DNA of 64,000 bases from Mariprofundus ferrooxydans PV-1. Its GTDB lineage: Bacteria; Pseudomonadota; Zetaproteobacteria; Mariprofundales; Mariprofundaceae. Where the stretch lies: positions 1,362,049 to 1,426,048 of the forward strand of contig NZ_DS022294.1 of the NCBI RefSeq assembly GCF_000153765.1, written 5' to 3'. Position 1 is the stretch's first letter. The number at the start of each line of letters is the position of its first letter. Position numbers and translations under genes: made by a program. This document shows positions 7,754-16,698 of this stretch, in pieces. The notes beneath the pieces were generated by a model. It did no database searches and had not been told where the DNA came from. It saw only the letters and a program-made list of their open reading frames with translations.

Positions 7754-10282
7754 CTAGATGTGAATGCTTAGACCGCTGTCGCTATGGAAGGCGGAGTGGC
7801 GGTTAGCTGCGATGGGTGATGTTTTTACGTTATCAGTGCTGTTTTTATCCGGTTGTGAGCCACCGGATGACTGGCGATCGCCAAAGCCGGATGAGGCTTG
7901 TCCCCCATGTGATCCCATGGAGAAGCCCGAGAGGTTCAAACCCTGCTCTGCCAGTGCATGCCTGATGGCCGGTAGTTGCTGATCCATTGCTGTTCTGGTT
8001 CCCGACTGATCGACAATCATATGGATCTGAATCTGTTTGCTGGCATCTGTTTGCAATGAGATGTGGATTTTTCCGAGGTTGACGGGATCCAGTTGGATTT
8101 CCAGTTTGGTCTGACCATTTTTTGCCGATTGGGCAATGTGTTGGATGGAATCAAACATGGTCATGGTGGGGGTCGGGCGGTGGTTTAAATATTGTTGAAA
8201 GTGGCTGGCCGAGACAGATGCTGAGGCAGGCCGGTTATCGGCAGAGGTGACCTGAAAACTGTGGGGCTCCTGATTACCTTTGTCGCCCGACTGCTGTCCG
8301 CTATCGCCCTGGGCAAGTCCCTGCGTTAAAGCTTCGGCTGTGGATGTGCCGGCTGCTGCTGGGGGCTGCGATGGTTGCTGTGTTGTGACATTGTGCAGAG
8401 CCACCGGACTCACGCGTTCGGTTCCGGCATTTTGTTTGGCTTCGCTGGCATGTTTGACTTTTTCATTTTTTGCCAAGCCAGCAGCTTGTTTCTCACCCTT
8501 GACTGATGGGATGGCCCGGCTAAATACGGTACTCTCAGGTGCCTGCTCCGATGTTTGCGGGCTGTTTTGCATTGCTGCTGCTGTGGATACAGTAGCACTG
8601 CTCCTCGCCGTCATTACTTTATCTTCGGCGCTGCTGCCTGCCTGGGTGCTAGGTGCCTGTTTTGCAGGCTGACTCTGTTTGCCTGCTGTGAACGCTGTTG
8701 CCGCTGCCGCAAGCTTCGTTTGACTGTTGAATTTTGGCTGCTCTGCATCATCCCCTTTAGTCGCGATCTGGATAGAAGTCTCTTTGGCCTGAGCAACAGG
8801 CGTACTGAATTGCTTGCCGCCAGCAGTGGCTTGCACGGGGCCAGCTTTGTGGGGGCCGGCCTGTAATGCTGCAGCTTTGGCGCCAGCAACAGGTGTGTTG
8901 ATCTGTTTGTTGTCAGGGGCTTGCAGTGGTGCAGCTTTGGCATCAGCAACAGGTGTGTTGATCTGCTTGCCGTCAACGGTTTGCACCGGGGCTGCTTTGT
9001 GAACTTCAGCCTGCAGCGGTGCAGTAGTTTTGGCATCAGCAACAGGTGTGTTGATCTGCTTGCTATCAACGGTTTGCACCGGGGCTGCTTTGTGAACCTC
9101 AGCCTGCAGTGGTGCAGTAGTTTTGGCACCAGCAATCGGTGTGTTGACCTGTTTGTTGTCAGGGGCTTGCAGTGGCGCAGCTTTGGCATCAGCAACAGGT
9201 GTGTTGATCTGCTTGCTGTCAACGGTTTGCACCGGAGCTGCTTTGTGAACCTCAGCCTGCAATGGCGCAGCTTTGGCATCAGCAATCGGTGTGTTGACCT
9301 GTTTGTTGTCAGGGGCCTGCAGTGGCACAGCTTTGGCATCAGCAACAGGTGTGTTGATCTGCTTGCCGTCAACGGTTTGCACCGGGGCTGCTTTGTGAAC
9401 CTCAGCCTGCAATGGCGCAGCTTTGGCATCAGCAACAGGTGTGTTGATCTGCTTGCCGTCAACGGTTTGCACCGGGGCTGCTTTGTGAACTTCAGCCTGC
9501 AGCGGTGCAGTAGTTTTGGCATCAGCAACAGGTGTGTTGATCTGCTTGCTATCAACGGTTTGCACCGGGGCTGCTTTGTGAACCTCAGCCTGCAATGGCG
9601 CAGCTTTGGCATCAGCAACAGGCGTGTTGATCTGCTTGCTATCAACGGTTTGCACTGGGGCTGCTTTGTGAACTTCAGCCTGCAGCGGTGCAGTACTTTT
9701 GTCGTCAGCAACAGGCGTGTTGATTTGCTTGCCGTCAGTGGTTTGTAACCGTACTTCTTTAGTATCAGTAGTCTGAGTATTACCCTGCTTGTGTCCGTGA
9801 GCTGCCTGCACTGATGTGTCTTTAGTTGATGTGACGGGTACTGTTTTATTCTGTTTGCCTGAGTTGCTGCCGAAGTGGATTGTCTGCCTCTTCCCTTCCG
9901 TAGTTTCATCAGGGTTAAACTGGAAGGCTGTAGACTTCGGAGTTGTGGCATGCGGCTGGCTTAATATTTGTAGGGCTACGGCCTGAACGGTTGAGCCATC
10001 TTCGGAGTTGTTGATCTGTGGAGTGGCGAGCTTTGTTGCTGTGGCTGGTCCGGTCAACAGCTCTTTCTGTATTGATTTCTGTTGTCCCAGTGTGATGTGC
10101 TGTACAATAGTAAATTTCGGCTGCTGGTTGTCGGCGGGAGATGCGTTGCCTTCACTACCCTTACCTTGTTTGCCAAGTATGGCCATAAGTTTAGCAAACA
10201 AGCCCGAGGCTGCCTGTTTGCCGGTGCTGGCGCTCTTTTCTGCGATGCCGGATGAGCCGGGTCCCGTCACTTGTTCTATCAT
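7754..10282 (-). CDS. fliK: Flagellar hook-length control protein FliK, repeat-expanded
   Basis: An 842-aa secreted molecular ruler that sets hook length and triggers the switch of export specificity. The C-terminal hook-length domain (about residues 690-790, including the LDPVNLGKI motif) identifies it. The N-terminal three quarters is disordered and rich in Ala/Gln/Lys/Thr. It includes a long array of near-identical units (see the repeat feature). At 842 aa it is about twice the usual FliK length. Just upstream of the start codon there is no clear Shine-Dalgarno. Because FliK is stretched during measurement, the array should lengthen the hook unless compensated. Confidence 0.92.
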   Translation of the reverse strand: MIEQVTGPGSSGIAEKSASTGKQAASGLFAKLMAILGKQGKGSEGNASPADNQQPKFTIVQHITLGQQKSIQKELLTGPATATKLATPQINNSEDGSTVQAVALQILSQPHATTPKSTAFQFNPDETTEGKRQTIHFGSNSGKQNKTVPVTSTKDTSVQAAHGHKQGNTQTTDTKEVRLQTTDGKQINTPVADDKSTAPLQAEVHKAAPVQTVDSKQINTPVADAKAAPLQAEVHKAAPVQTVDSKQINTPVADAKTTAPLQAEVHKAAPVQTVDGKQINTPVADAKAAPLQAEVHKAAPVQTVDGKQINTPVADAKAVPLQAPDNKQVNTPIADAKAAPLQAEVHKAAPVQTVDSKQINTPVADAKAAPLQAPDNKQVNTPIAGAKTTAPLQAEVHKAAPVQTVDSKQINTPVADAKTTAPLQAEVHKAAPVQTVDGKQINTPVADAKAAPLQAPDNKQINTPVAGAKAAALQAGPHKAGPVQATAGGKQFSTPVAQAKETSIQIATKGDDAEQPKFNSQTKLAAAATAFTAGKQSQPAKQAPSTQAGSSAEDKVMTARSSATVSTAAAMQNSPQTSEQAPESTVFSRAIPSVKGEKQAAGLAKNEKVKHASEAKQNAGTERVSPVALHNVTTQQPSQPPAAAGTSTAEALTQGLAQGDSGQQSGDKGNQEPHSFQVTSADNRPASASVSASHFQQYLNHRPTPTMTMFDSIQHIAQSAKNGQTKLEIQLDPVNLGKIHISLQTDASKQIQIHMIVDQSGTRTAMDQQLPAIRHALAEQGLNLSGFSMGSHGGQASSGFGDRQSSGGSQPDKNSTDNVKTSPIAANRHSAFHSDSGLSIHI
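8850..9735 (-). repeat. Tandem repeat array inside fliK
   Basis: Seven copies of a 30- or 31-residue unit containing HKAAPVQTVD and KQINTPVADAK alternate with three copies of a shorter 20-residue unit ending in LQAPDN. This gives a mosaic array of about 0.9 kb. Copies are nearly identical at the DNA level (differences include AAPLQ versus TTAPLQ). That implies recent duplication or gene conversion. Unit lengths are multiples of three bases, so the frame is kept and antisense frames also stay open. There are no unique spacers, so this is not a CRISPR array. Confidence 0.9.
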
Positions 10283-10444
10283 ATCATTGACAGAGCAGGA
10301 TGGGGGCCATATTAAAAACCTATATTAATCAATTATTTACAGTTTTCGTCGACCATTCTTTCCGGAAATAAGTTCCCATTCGGGGAAAAAGTTTCCGCTA
10401 GGGATTGTGCAGTTTGTGCCGGCGATTATGAATCAGTAAGGATG

Positions 10445-10479
10445 GAAAATGCAGATGCAGGCGCGAGCGCCTGCATCTG
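10445..10479 (-). terminator. Terminator after the ion channel gene
   Basis: A perfect 12-bp stem CAGATGCAGGCG/CGCCTGCATCTG (10452-10463, 10468-10479) with a 4-nt loop is followed on the minus strand by CATTTTCC. It stands 27 bp after the channel stop and separates it from fliK. Confidence 0.7.
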
Positions 10480-10505
10480 TGGTCAGCCAAGGAGAAAAGA
10501 AGTAA

Positions 10506-13358
10506 TCAGTCAGGCGAACTCTGGCCGATGACGATCAACTCAACCACCTCCTGCCGGTACTGTGTCCATGAGTGACGGGATACCGGGTTTCCGAATGGGT
10601 TGAGAATGATCTGGAACTGTCTGAGACAGGAGAAGTCCTCTTCGCGCGGGAATATTTTGCGAATGGCATCCTGCACAGGGTCTGACCATATGAAGCTCTC
10701 CTGCAGCCGGTAGCCGATCCAGACGTAACCCTGATTCAGCAGGGTAGCAAACAGGGCTTCAGCATCTTCGGGTAACTCCTGTTTTACTTCCAAGGCGAGC
10801 AGGTTCATCTCATCGGAATCGCCGACATCACCCATCATATCATCAATGATATGGCGCAGTACGCGTTGCAGCTCATAGGAGCCCTCGTTTTCCGATGCAT
10901 ACATGTGAAAGCTGGTATGGGCCAGATAAGTGCCGTAGAACTCATCAGGCACGGTGACGTGAATCTCCATAGGGAAATCGAATCGCTCCAGCTCCTGCTG
11001 CAGCAGACGCGCCTGTTCACGGTTTTCCATGACAGGAAAGATGTCAGGGGAGCCATTCTGTTCCCGGACAATAGTGACCAGGTGTGACAGGACGGTTGCG
11101 ATACTGGCATAAGCTGCCGTCGCCAAGTGTAGCGGCCGTGAAAGCAGGATGCGATCAGCACCCAGCACATAAGGGCGCAGGAAATTCATATCAGAGAAAT
11201 CCCAGTGTATGATTTCGGCGCTAATACGCCCGTTGGCTCCCGGTGTTTCATCGAAACGTCTGCGCAGATAGCTTAACTGCTCTTCCCGCTCATCCGGGCT
11301 GAGGTCATCAATCAGAGTGACTTTGATCTGCTCGAATTCAGACAGTAACCGTTGTAACAGTAGCGGCAGGCTGCCGATCCAGCCGGTAATCAGCAGGTTC
11401 AGTGTTTTACCGTGGCTGGCTGGGCGGATGCTGCTTGTATCGAGCACCTGTTCAGGCAGTGGGAGGTGATTCAGTCGTTTAACAGTGTAATATGCCTCTG
11501 CATTGAGGGCATTGGCATTGATGGCAATACCTAGCATGGAGGGAATGTTCAGCGGTAACTTGAGCTGGTTGAGTTTGTACAACGGGTGAGCCTGGCCAGC
11601 CTCATCCACCAGCGCCAGCAGCGTAGCTCCCCGCACAAGCAGGCGAGCTGCCAATGTGGTAGTTTCCATGGACGCACTGTTGTCGGGAAGAAACAGATGA
11701 ATGGCACCGTCAACATGATCGAGACGCCCTCCCCATTCGCTGATCTGCAGGGATGATTCTTCGGTGCGCTCGGGAATCATCAATCGCTCCATCACCTGAT
11801 CGAAATCCCGATAAATCAGAATGTTGCGGAACATATTTGCACGTACATCTGCCTGGGAGTGCACCACGGTAGGCTTGTTGTAAAACGACTGCGTATCCCA
11901 GCCAATCTGTAGCATATGCTGATGTGAGTTCAGATGAGGATGGGCCATTCCCGGTGTAGCATAGTTCAGGTAGATATCGGGGTTGACCTTGCGAATTGCA
12001 ATCAGTGAGAAGGTGGCTAATGCCAGATTCTCGGCGCTGCTGTGGCCCTCCGGAATCGATATGATCGCCTGTCTGGCATGCGCCAGGTTGACTCGCTGTA
12101 AGGATGCAACCTCCTCCAGGTTTCCCCAGCGATAGGATACCCATGTATGCTCAATGAGTTCTTCAGGCATATGTTCGCTGTTATGCAGAATCACCAGCTT
12201 CAGTTTGGAAAAGCTGCGTTCCGAGATAATTTTTAACTGCGACAGGATAAACGGAGAAACAGCCGACCAGCCAAGCATGACCATATGATTGGTAATATTC
12301 AGCCGTTCATTACGTAATTTGGCCATTAAGCCGGAAACAATGCTGGCACCGATGCCGATAAAAAAGGCGAAAATAAAGACGCCGAGTATGACGGCGAGTA
12401 CCGAGATGAAGGCGATTTCAGTATTGTCCGGATAGTAAATGACATTGCCCGGGTCAGTGAAAAGGCGGAAGGCGAACCAAATTGGCGCCAGCATGCCCTT
12501 GTCTTCCGGGTTCAGGTGGCCATTCTGATCGTAATCAAAGTCGGCCATGGTGAAGTGACCGATGACACCGCCGCCTATTGAGAGCACGCCGAGCAGCAGC
12601 ACGATCAGGTTGATCTCCTGCATGAACTGACCTTCTCGCATCACGTCTTTGAGGTTGCGGAGAATCACCATCCATGGTCTGAGCAGGCGGATCAGGCGCA
12701 GCATACGCAAGGCTCCACCGTAAGGGATAAAAGCAAAAGCCGGAATCATGACGATGGTGGCGACCAGATCCACTGTCCAGTAGAACCATTCGGAAACCTT
12801 GTCACGTTTAGTTTCGAATTTGATGTTGCGCATGATCAGGAAGCGGATTGCCAGCTCCACACTGAAGAAAATGATGATAATCCACATCATCGTATCCTCA
12901 GCAAAAAACGACATCAGAATGATCAGCGAGATCAACATGCCGTAGGTTGGTGAATACATCGCGCTTTGCAGGTCGATATAACGGAACATGCGAAGTGTTC
13001 GCAGCAGGTAGACGGCGCGCAGCAGGCGTGCGGCAGCTATGTTTTCAGCATCAAGCGGGATATTGAAAATGGTAATCAGCAGAGAAGCGATACCGATCAG
13101 ATCGAGCACCAGAAACAGTGCATCAATTTTTTGGTTCAGTGATGAGCGATACGGGTTGGTGCGCCGTTTGTTCAGCATGATGGCAAAGCGCAAGCCCAGT
13201 TCGAAAGAGAAAAAGATAAACAGGGCTGTGGCAAGCAGGCGGTTATGGCTGAATGAAAGTGCAATCAGCCCCATCATCAGAAAGCCGAAGCGAGGATGCA
13301 TCAACACCCATTCCATGTGATGATAAAACAGTGGACGGTCACTGAACACAGAATTCAT
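10506..13358 (-). CDS. CASTOR/POLLUX-like ion channel with tandem voltage-sensor-like modules
   Basis: A 950-aa membrane protein. Two similar membrane modules (about residues 18-130 and 140-235) each end in an S4-like helix with regularly spaced arginines (RLLRAVYLLRTLRMFR at 111-126; LRMLRLIRLLRP at 217-228). A pore region follows (about 250-345). Its filter reads LFTDPGN (299-305), like the ADSGN filter of plant CASTOR/POLLUX and unlike K+ channel TVGYG. Between pore helices lies an EF-hand-like loop, DYDQNGHLNPED (275-286). The cytoplasmic part holds two RCK/TrkA-N-like Rossmann regions (from about 355 and 650). It probably conducts a cation gated by ligand and perhaps voltage; the ion is not known. 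Confidence 0.75.
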   Translation of the reverse strand: MNSVFSDRPLFYHHMEWVLMHPRFGFLMMGLIALSFSHNRLLATALFIFFSFELGLRFAIMLNKRRTNPYRSSLNQKIDALFLVLDLIGIASLLITIFNIPLDAENIAAARLLRAVYLLRTLRMFRYIDLQSAMYSPTYGMLISLIILMSFFAEDTMMWIIIIFFSVELAIRFLIMRNIKFETKRDKVSEWFYWTVDLVATIVMIPAFAFIPYGGALRMLRLIRLLRPWMVILRNLKDVMREGQFMQEINLIVLLLGVLSIGGGVIGHFTMADFDYDQNGHLNPEDKGMLAPIWFAFRLFTDPGNVIYYPDNTEIAFISVLAVILGVFIFAFFIGIGASIVSGLMAKLRNERLNITNHMVMLGWSAVSPFILSQLKIISERSFSKLKLVILHNSEHMPEELIEHTWVSYRWGNLEEVASLQRVNLAHARQAIISIPEGHSSAENLALATFSLIAIRKVNPDIYLNYATPGMAHPHLNSHQHMLQIGWDTQSFYNKPTVVHSQADVRANMFRNILIYRDFDQVMERLMIPERTEESSLQISEWGGRLDHVDGAIHLFLPDNSASMETTTLAARLLVRGATLLALVDEAGQAHPLYKLNQLKLPLNIPSMLGIAINANALNAEAYYTVKRLNHLPLPEQVLDTSSIRPASHGKTLNLLITGWIGSLPLLLQRLLSEFEQIKVTLIDDLSPDEREEQLSYLRRRFDETPGANGRISAEIIHWDFSDMNFLRPYVLGADRILLSRPLHLATAAYASIATVLSHLVTIVREQNGSPDIFPVMENREQARLLQQELERFDFPMEIHVTVPDEFYGTYLAHTSFHMYASENEGSYELQRVLRHIIDDMMGDVGDSDEMNLLALEVKQELPEDAEALFATLLNQGYVWIGYRLQESFIWSDPVQDAIRKIFPREEDFSCLRQFQIILNPFGNPVSRHSWTQYRQEVVELIVIGQSSPD

Positions 13359-13392
13359 AATGTTAAACCTCGATATAATATAGTGATGGACG

Positions 13393-13411
13393 CTGTCATG
13401 ATGTCTGACAG
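13393..13411. promoter_or_regulatory. Inverted repeat upstream of the channel gene
   Basis: CTGTCA (13393-13398) and TGACAG (13406-13411) form a perfect 6-bp palindrome with a 7-bp spacer. It lies 35 bp before the channel start, near an AT-rich TATATTATA stretch that may be the -10 region. It could be an operator; nothing else supports that. Confidence 0.3.
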
Positions 13412-13492
13412 GTCAACCCGAATGCATGCAGATGTTGCTTGCACATCATGAGCGGCTGCTGGATGATTCATGATAGTGAGGCAATGTGCCGG

Positions 13493-14179
13493 TTATTTGA
13501 CGGTACTGATCTGGCGCGTCAACGCCTGGCTGATCTGTACAGCCTTGTCTGCAGGCAGAAAGGAGAGAATTTTTCCTACTTTCTTTTCATCCATCAGGGA
13601 AAATATTTTGACCACCGTCGCCAACTCCATTTCGGCAATGACAGGGGCGGCCTTGTCGGCCTTCATGCCTTCATAGACTGAAGTGAGTCGTTTGATTTTT
13701 TTGGTCTTGATACCGGCCTCATCTTGCAGGCGTTGCTGAATGCTGGCTTCCAGTTGTTCCAGTTCAGTAACCCGCTGTTGCAGCCTCTCTTCTGCCCGCT
13801 GCAGGTTGTTGCTGCGTTGATCGAGTTCGTTTGCACGCTGATCCAGCGATGCTTTGTAGGCTCGTAAAGTAGCCAGAGTTTTATCCTCTTCGGCAGGTGC
13901 TGTCGCAGTTTGGCGGGGTGGGTTGCCTGCCGCACCGGCATCGGGAATCAGCAGGGTCTCCAGCAACGCCAGTGAGTCCGTCTCCGGAGAGGTTGTTGCC
14001 GGCTGCGAAAGGAGGGCTGCTTTCGCAGCAACTTGTGATGTGGCTGGCGCTGTTGTCCGTGCCTGCTGCTCAGGCACGGTGGCGGTAGCTTGCAGTTCAG
14101 GTGAGATCAGATGAGTGGCTACCCTGACCACCAGCAGCAGGGTAATAGCGAGCATCAGGGTCCATGTACGCCGTGCCAT
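13493..14179 (-). CDS. MotE-like flagellar protein (membrane anchor, coiled coil, MgtE-N-like domain)
   Basis: A 228-aa protein with an N-terminal membrane helix (residues 5-25), a Thr/Ala/Pro-rich linker, a long coiled coil (about 90-150) and a C-terminal MgtE-N-like helical domain (about 165-228, with LMDEKKVGKILSFLPADKAV). This architecture is that of MotE, a periplasmic chaperone for the stator/motor protein MotB in Campylobacterota. Similar proteins occur at the end of fliJ operons in other groups. It follows fliJ by 3 bp and ends the flagellar operon. Assignment is by architecture and position; the stator genes motA/motB are not in the window. Confidence 0.7.
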   Translation of the reverse strand: MARRTWTLMLAITLLLVVRVATHLISPELQATATVPEQQARTTAPATSQVAAKAALLSQPATTSPETDSLALLETLLIPDAGAAGNPPRQTATAPAEEDKTLATLRAYKASLDQRANELDQRSNNLQRAEERLQQRVTELEQLEASIQQRLQDEAGIKTKKIKRLTSVYEGMKADKAAPVIAEMELATVVKIFSLMDEKKVGKILSFLPADKAVQISQALTRQISTVK

Positions 14180-14182
14180 GGC

Positions 14183-14635
14183 TCAGGCGCTCCCGGCCGC
14201 ACGATGTGCTGCGGCACGACGTCCAACAAGGTCATCCAGCTCTCGTTGGGTCTGTTGTTCCTGCTCCCGCTGGAGCCGGTGCTTCTCTTTATGGTGCGCG
14301 GCTTCATAGCTATGTTTGGTGCGGCATGCCGTTTTCATGCGATCCAGTACTTCATGTTTCAGTTGTGCAAGCTCCGCAATAGCCGCGTTTGTGATAGACA
14401 GCAGTTGTTGTTGCTCACTCATGCATGCATTCAGGTTTTGCAGGAGGGCCGAGTTGTTATGTTGCTTCATGATTTGATCCCGTTGCCGGTTTAATTGCTG
14501 AATATGCTGGCTGGTCTGTTCCTGTTGCTGTTGCATGTGTTGGAGACGCTCGTTCAGTTCGGCCAGCTCACGCTCAATGTCACTGCGTTCCTGATCGCTG
14601 AGCTGAACCAAAATTCTGGACGTTGCGAGCTTCAT
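14183..14635 (-). CDS. fliJ: Flagellar export protein FliJ
   Basis: A 150-aa, almost wholly coiled-coil protein rich in Gln/Glu/Arg. Position between fliI and the motE-like gene, size and composition fit FliJ, the central stalk-like subunit of the export ATPase that resembles the gamma subunit of F1. Its start overlaps the 3' end of fliI by 56 bp, which is long. A later start is possible but there is no good in-frame ATG with a Shine-Dalgarno close by. Sequence conservation of FliJ is low, so part of the call rests on synteny. Confidence 0.82.
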   Translation of the reverse strand: MKLATSRILVQLSDQERSDIERELAELNERLQHMQQQQEQTSQHIQQLNRQRDQIMKQHNNSALLQNLNACMSEQQQLLSITNAAIAELAQLKHEVLDRMKTACRTKHSYEAAHHKEKHRLQREQEQQTQRELDDLVGRRAAAHRAAGSA

Positions 14636-15995
14636 GCATGTTCTCCCCGTATGACATCTTGCTTACAAGCTCTAGCAATCGTTGTGCCGAATCTTCCCGA
14701 GCAGAACATGAATTGGATGTTTGTTGCAAAAAACCTTTTATTTCCTGCAGGTTGTCGATGATATTATCCAGCTCCGGGTTGCTTCCCTGTTCGTAGGCAC
14801 CTATAGAGATCATATCTTCCATGCGTTCGAAGATTGACATCTTGCGGCGCAGCATTCGTGCAGCCTGCATCTGCTCATTGTTCATCAGCTGGGTATCAAG
14901 GCGGCTAATACTGCGCAGTACATTGATGGCTGGAAAATGACCTTGTTCAGCCAGTTTTCGATCAAGAAGGATGTGGCCATCAAGTACAGACATCGCCGAA
15001 TCTGCAATAGGATCGGCTCGCATATCATCGCCCTCGACCAGCACAGTGTAAAATGCGCTGATATCGCCTCCCTGGGCGGTGCCGGGGCCTGAACGCTCCA
15101 GCAGTTCGGCCAGTATGGAAAAGCAGGATGGGGTATAACCCTTGCTGGCCGGCGGTTCACCAAGCATCAGCCCGATTTCACGTTGCGCCTGAGCTACGCG
15201 GGTGAGACTGTCCATCAATAACAATACGCGTTTACCCTGCTCCCGAAAGGCTTCGGCGATGGTGGTAGCCATATGGGCGGCTCGTACCCTGAGGACCGGT
15301 GGCATATCGGAGGTGGCAACAATGACCACGCTGTGCTGTAGCGCTTCGGAACCGAGCGCCTGATCGAGAAACTCCCGTACCTCCCGGCTGCGCTCTCCGA
15401 CCAGTGCGATAACATTGACCTCTGCATCAGAATTGCGGGCCAGCATGCCCAGTAGTGTACTTTTGCCTACCCCCGCGCCGGCAAACAGACCCATCCGTTG
15501 TCCCCAGCCCATGGGCATGCATGCATCAATGGCGCGTACGCCCAGTTGCATCGGAGCGTCAATCGTATGACGGGTAAAAGGATTCAGGCGGGTGCCATGC
15601 AGAGGGAATAACGTGCCGAGGTTGCTCAGTGCGTATTCGTCCATCGGGTTGCCCTGTGCGTCGAGTACTCTGCCGAGCAGATGCGGGCCTACGCGAATTG
15701 ATGGGGTTGTCGACAAGGGTTCAATGGGGTCTCCCGGGGCGATGCCGCGGGTGCTGCCAACGGGCATTAATAGCGTATGTTCTCCGCGAAATCCGACGAT
15801 TTCCGCCTCAATGCTATGCCCTATGCTGCAGCAGATATTGCAGGCATGTCCGATGCTGGCTTTTAAGCCGGTTGCTTCCAGCATCGGGCCCAGAACCTTG
15901 TACACTTTTCCACGAACCGGAAACAGGACAGGTTTGTGAGCATCTTCCAATACTTTCCGGCGCTGTGTGCTGTTCCACAGCGCGATGTCAGTCAT
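14580..15995 (-). CDS. fliI: Flagellum-specific ATPase FliI
   Basis: A 471-aa ATPase of the flagellar type III export apparatus, homologous to F1-beta. Walker A reads GAGVGKST, Walker B LLMDSLTR, followed by the conserved GEPPASKGYTPS segment and the DMRADPIADS loop. It works as a hexamer with FliH as regulator and FliJ as stalk. It starts inside the fliH stop (ATGA overlap). The C-terminus is slightly extended and overlaps fliJ. Confidence 0.96.
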   Translation of the reverse strand: MTDIALWNSTQRRKVLEDAHKPVLFPVRGKVYKVLGPMLEATGLKASIGHACNICCSIGHSIEAEIVGFRGEHTLLMPVGSTRGIAPGDPIEPLSTTPSIRVGPHLLGRVLDAQGNPMDEYALSNLGTLFPLHGTRLNPFTRHTIDAPMQLGVRAIDACMPMGWGQRMGLFAGAGVGKSTLLGMLARNSDAEVNVIALVGERSREVREFLDQALGSEALQHSVVIVATSDMPPVLRVRAAHMATTIAEAFREQGKRVLLLMDSLTRVAQAQREIGLMLGEPPASKGYTPSCFSILAELLERSGPGTAQGGDISAFYTVLVEGDDMRADPIADSAMSVLDGHILLDRKLAEQGHFPAINVLRSISRLDTQLMNNEQMQAARMLRRKMSIFERMEDMISIGAYEQGSNPELDNIIDNLQEIKGFLQQTSNSCSAREDSAQRLLELVSKMSYGENMHEARNVQNFGSAQRSGTQ

Positions 15996-16687
15996 GCTCC
16001 TGTGTCCTTATTGGCGGGTGATTGAACCTGCCCCAGCAGTAATGGCTGCAGTTGAGACAGATAACCGGCTACAGCGCCAACCGGGTCGATAAGAATATCC
16101 TGATCGGCAGAGATAACGCGGCATGTTCCAGTTGTGACAGTGGGGTCGGCACGTAGAACTGCGGTTGTATCATCATCATCCAGCATGCGTTTGAAGGTAG
16201 CATAGTCATCTGCAGAAACCGCGATGTGCAACTTTGAAGTGTCGGGCAGCTGGTTGGCAGCTTGTCGGGCAATATCGAGCAGCGCAGATCTGTCGTGTGC
16301 AAGTGAGCGGCCGATAATCTGCTCTGCAATATGTTCGGCTACGTCCATGGCGGCCTCGGCAAATGCTGACCGCAATGTAGCAATGTCACGCTCAGCCTCT
16401 TTCAGGCTGGCTTGCACTGTCTCGAGAATTTGTTCGCCGCGTTTTTTGCCCAGTGTCATGCCTGCCTTTTCACCGGCCAGATAGGCTTTGTCATAGGCTT
16501 CTTTCTCTACAATTTCGGCGCGGCCCTGAGCTTCCTGCAGCATCTGCTCGAGTTGTTGCATCCTGTTATCGGCCACGCTGCTTGCATGTTGACTTGTTCT
16601 GTTTGCCGGGGTGAATGGAAAGGCGGCTGCGTGTTGTGTCGCTTCACGTACATCGGCAGGAAAGATGAGTGGTTTGAGTTCAGACAT
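15992..16687 (-). CDS. fliH: Flagellar assembly protein FliH
   Basis: A 231-aa regulator and membrane/C-ring tether of FliI. It has an Ala/Glu-rich coiled coil (about residues 45-115) with glycine-spaced helices (EKAGMTLGKKRGE) typical of FliH. The C-terminal domain resembles the delta subunit of F1 (about 125-215). It sits between fliG and fliI with 11-bp and overlapping junctions, the standard order. Confidence 0.9.
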   Translation of the reverse strand: MSELKPLIFPADVREATQHAAAFPFTPANRTSQHASSVADNRMQQLEQMLQEAQGRAEIVEKEAYDKAYLAGEKAGMTLGKKRGEQILETVQASLKEAERDIATLRSAFAEAAMDVAEHIAEQIIGRSLAHDRSALLDIARQAANQLPDTSKLHIAVSADDYATFKRMLDDDDTTAVLRADPTVTTGTCRVISADQDILIDPVGAVAGYLSQLQPLLLGQVQSPANKDTGA

Positions 16688-16698
16688 GGCGGTAGCTG

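Noticed and set aside
8614-9951. Long open frames on both strands across the fliK repeats (445 aa on the minus strand in another frame, 275 aa on the + strand)
   Set aside because: They arise because the repeat unit is a multiple of three bases and stop-free; products are low-complexity and have no RBS. FliK explains the region.
10398-10432. Sigma-54-like CCGGCACAAACTGC upstream of fliK on the minus strand
   Set aside because: The spacing between GG and GC is 8 instead of the required 10 bp, so it should not work.
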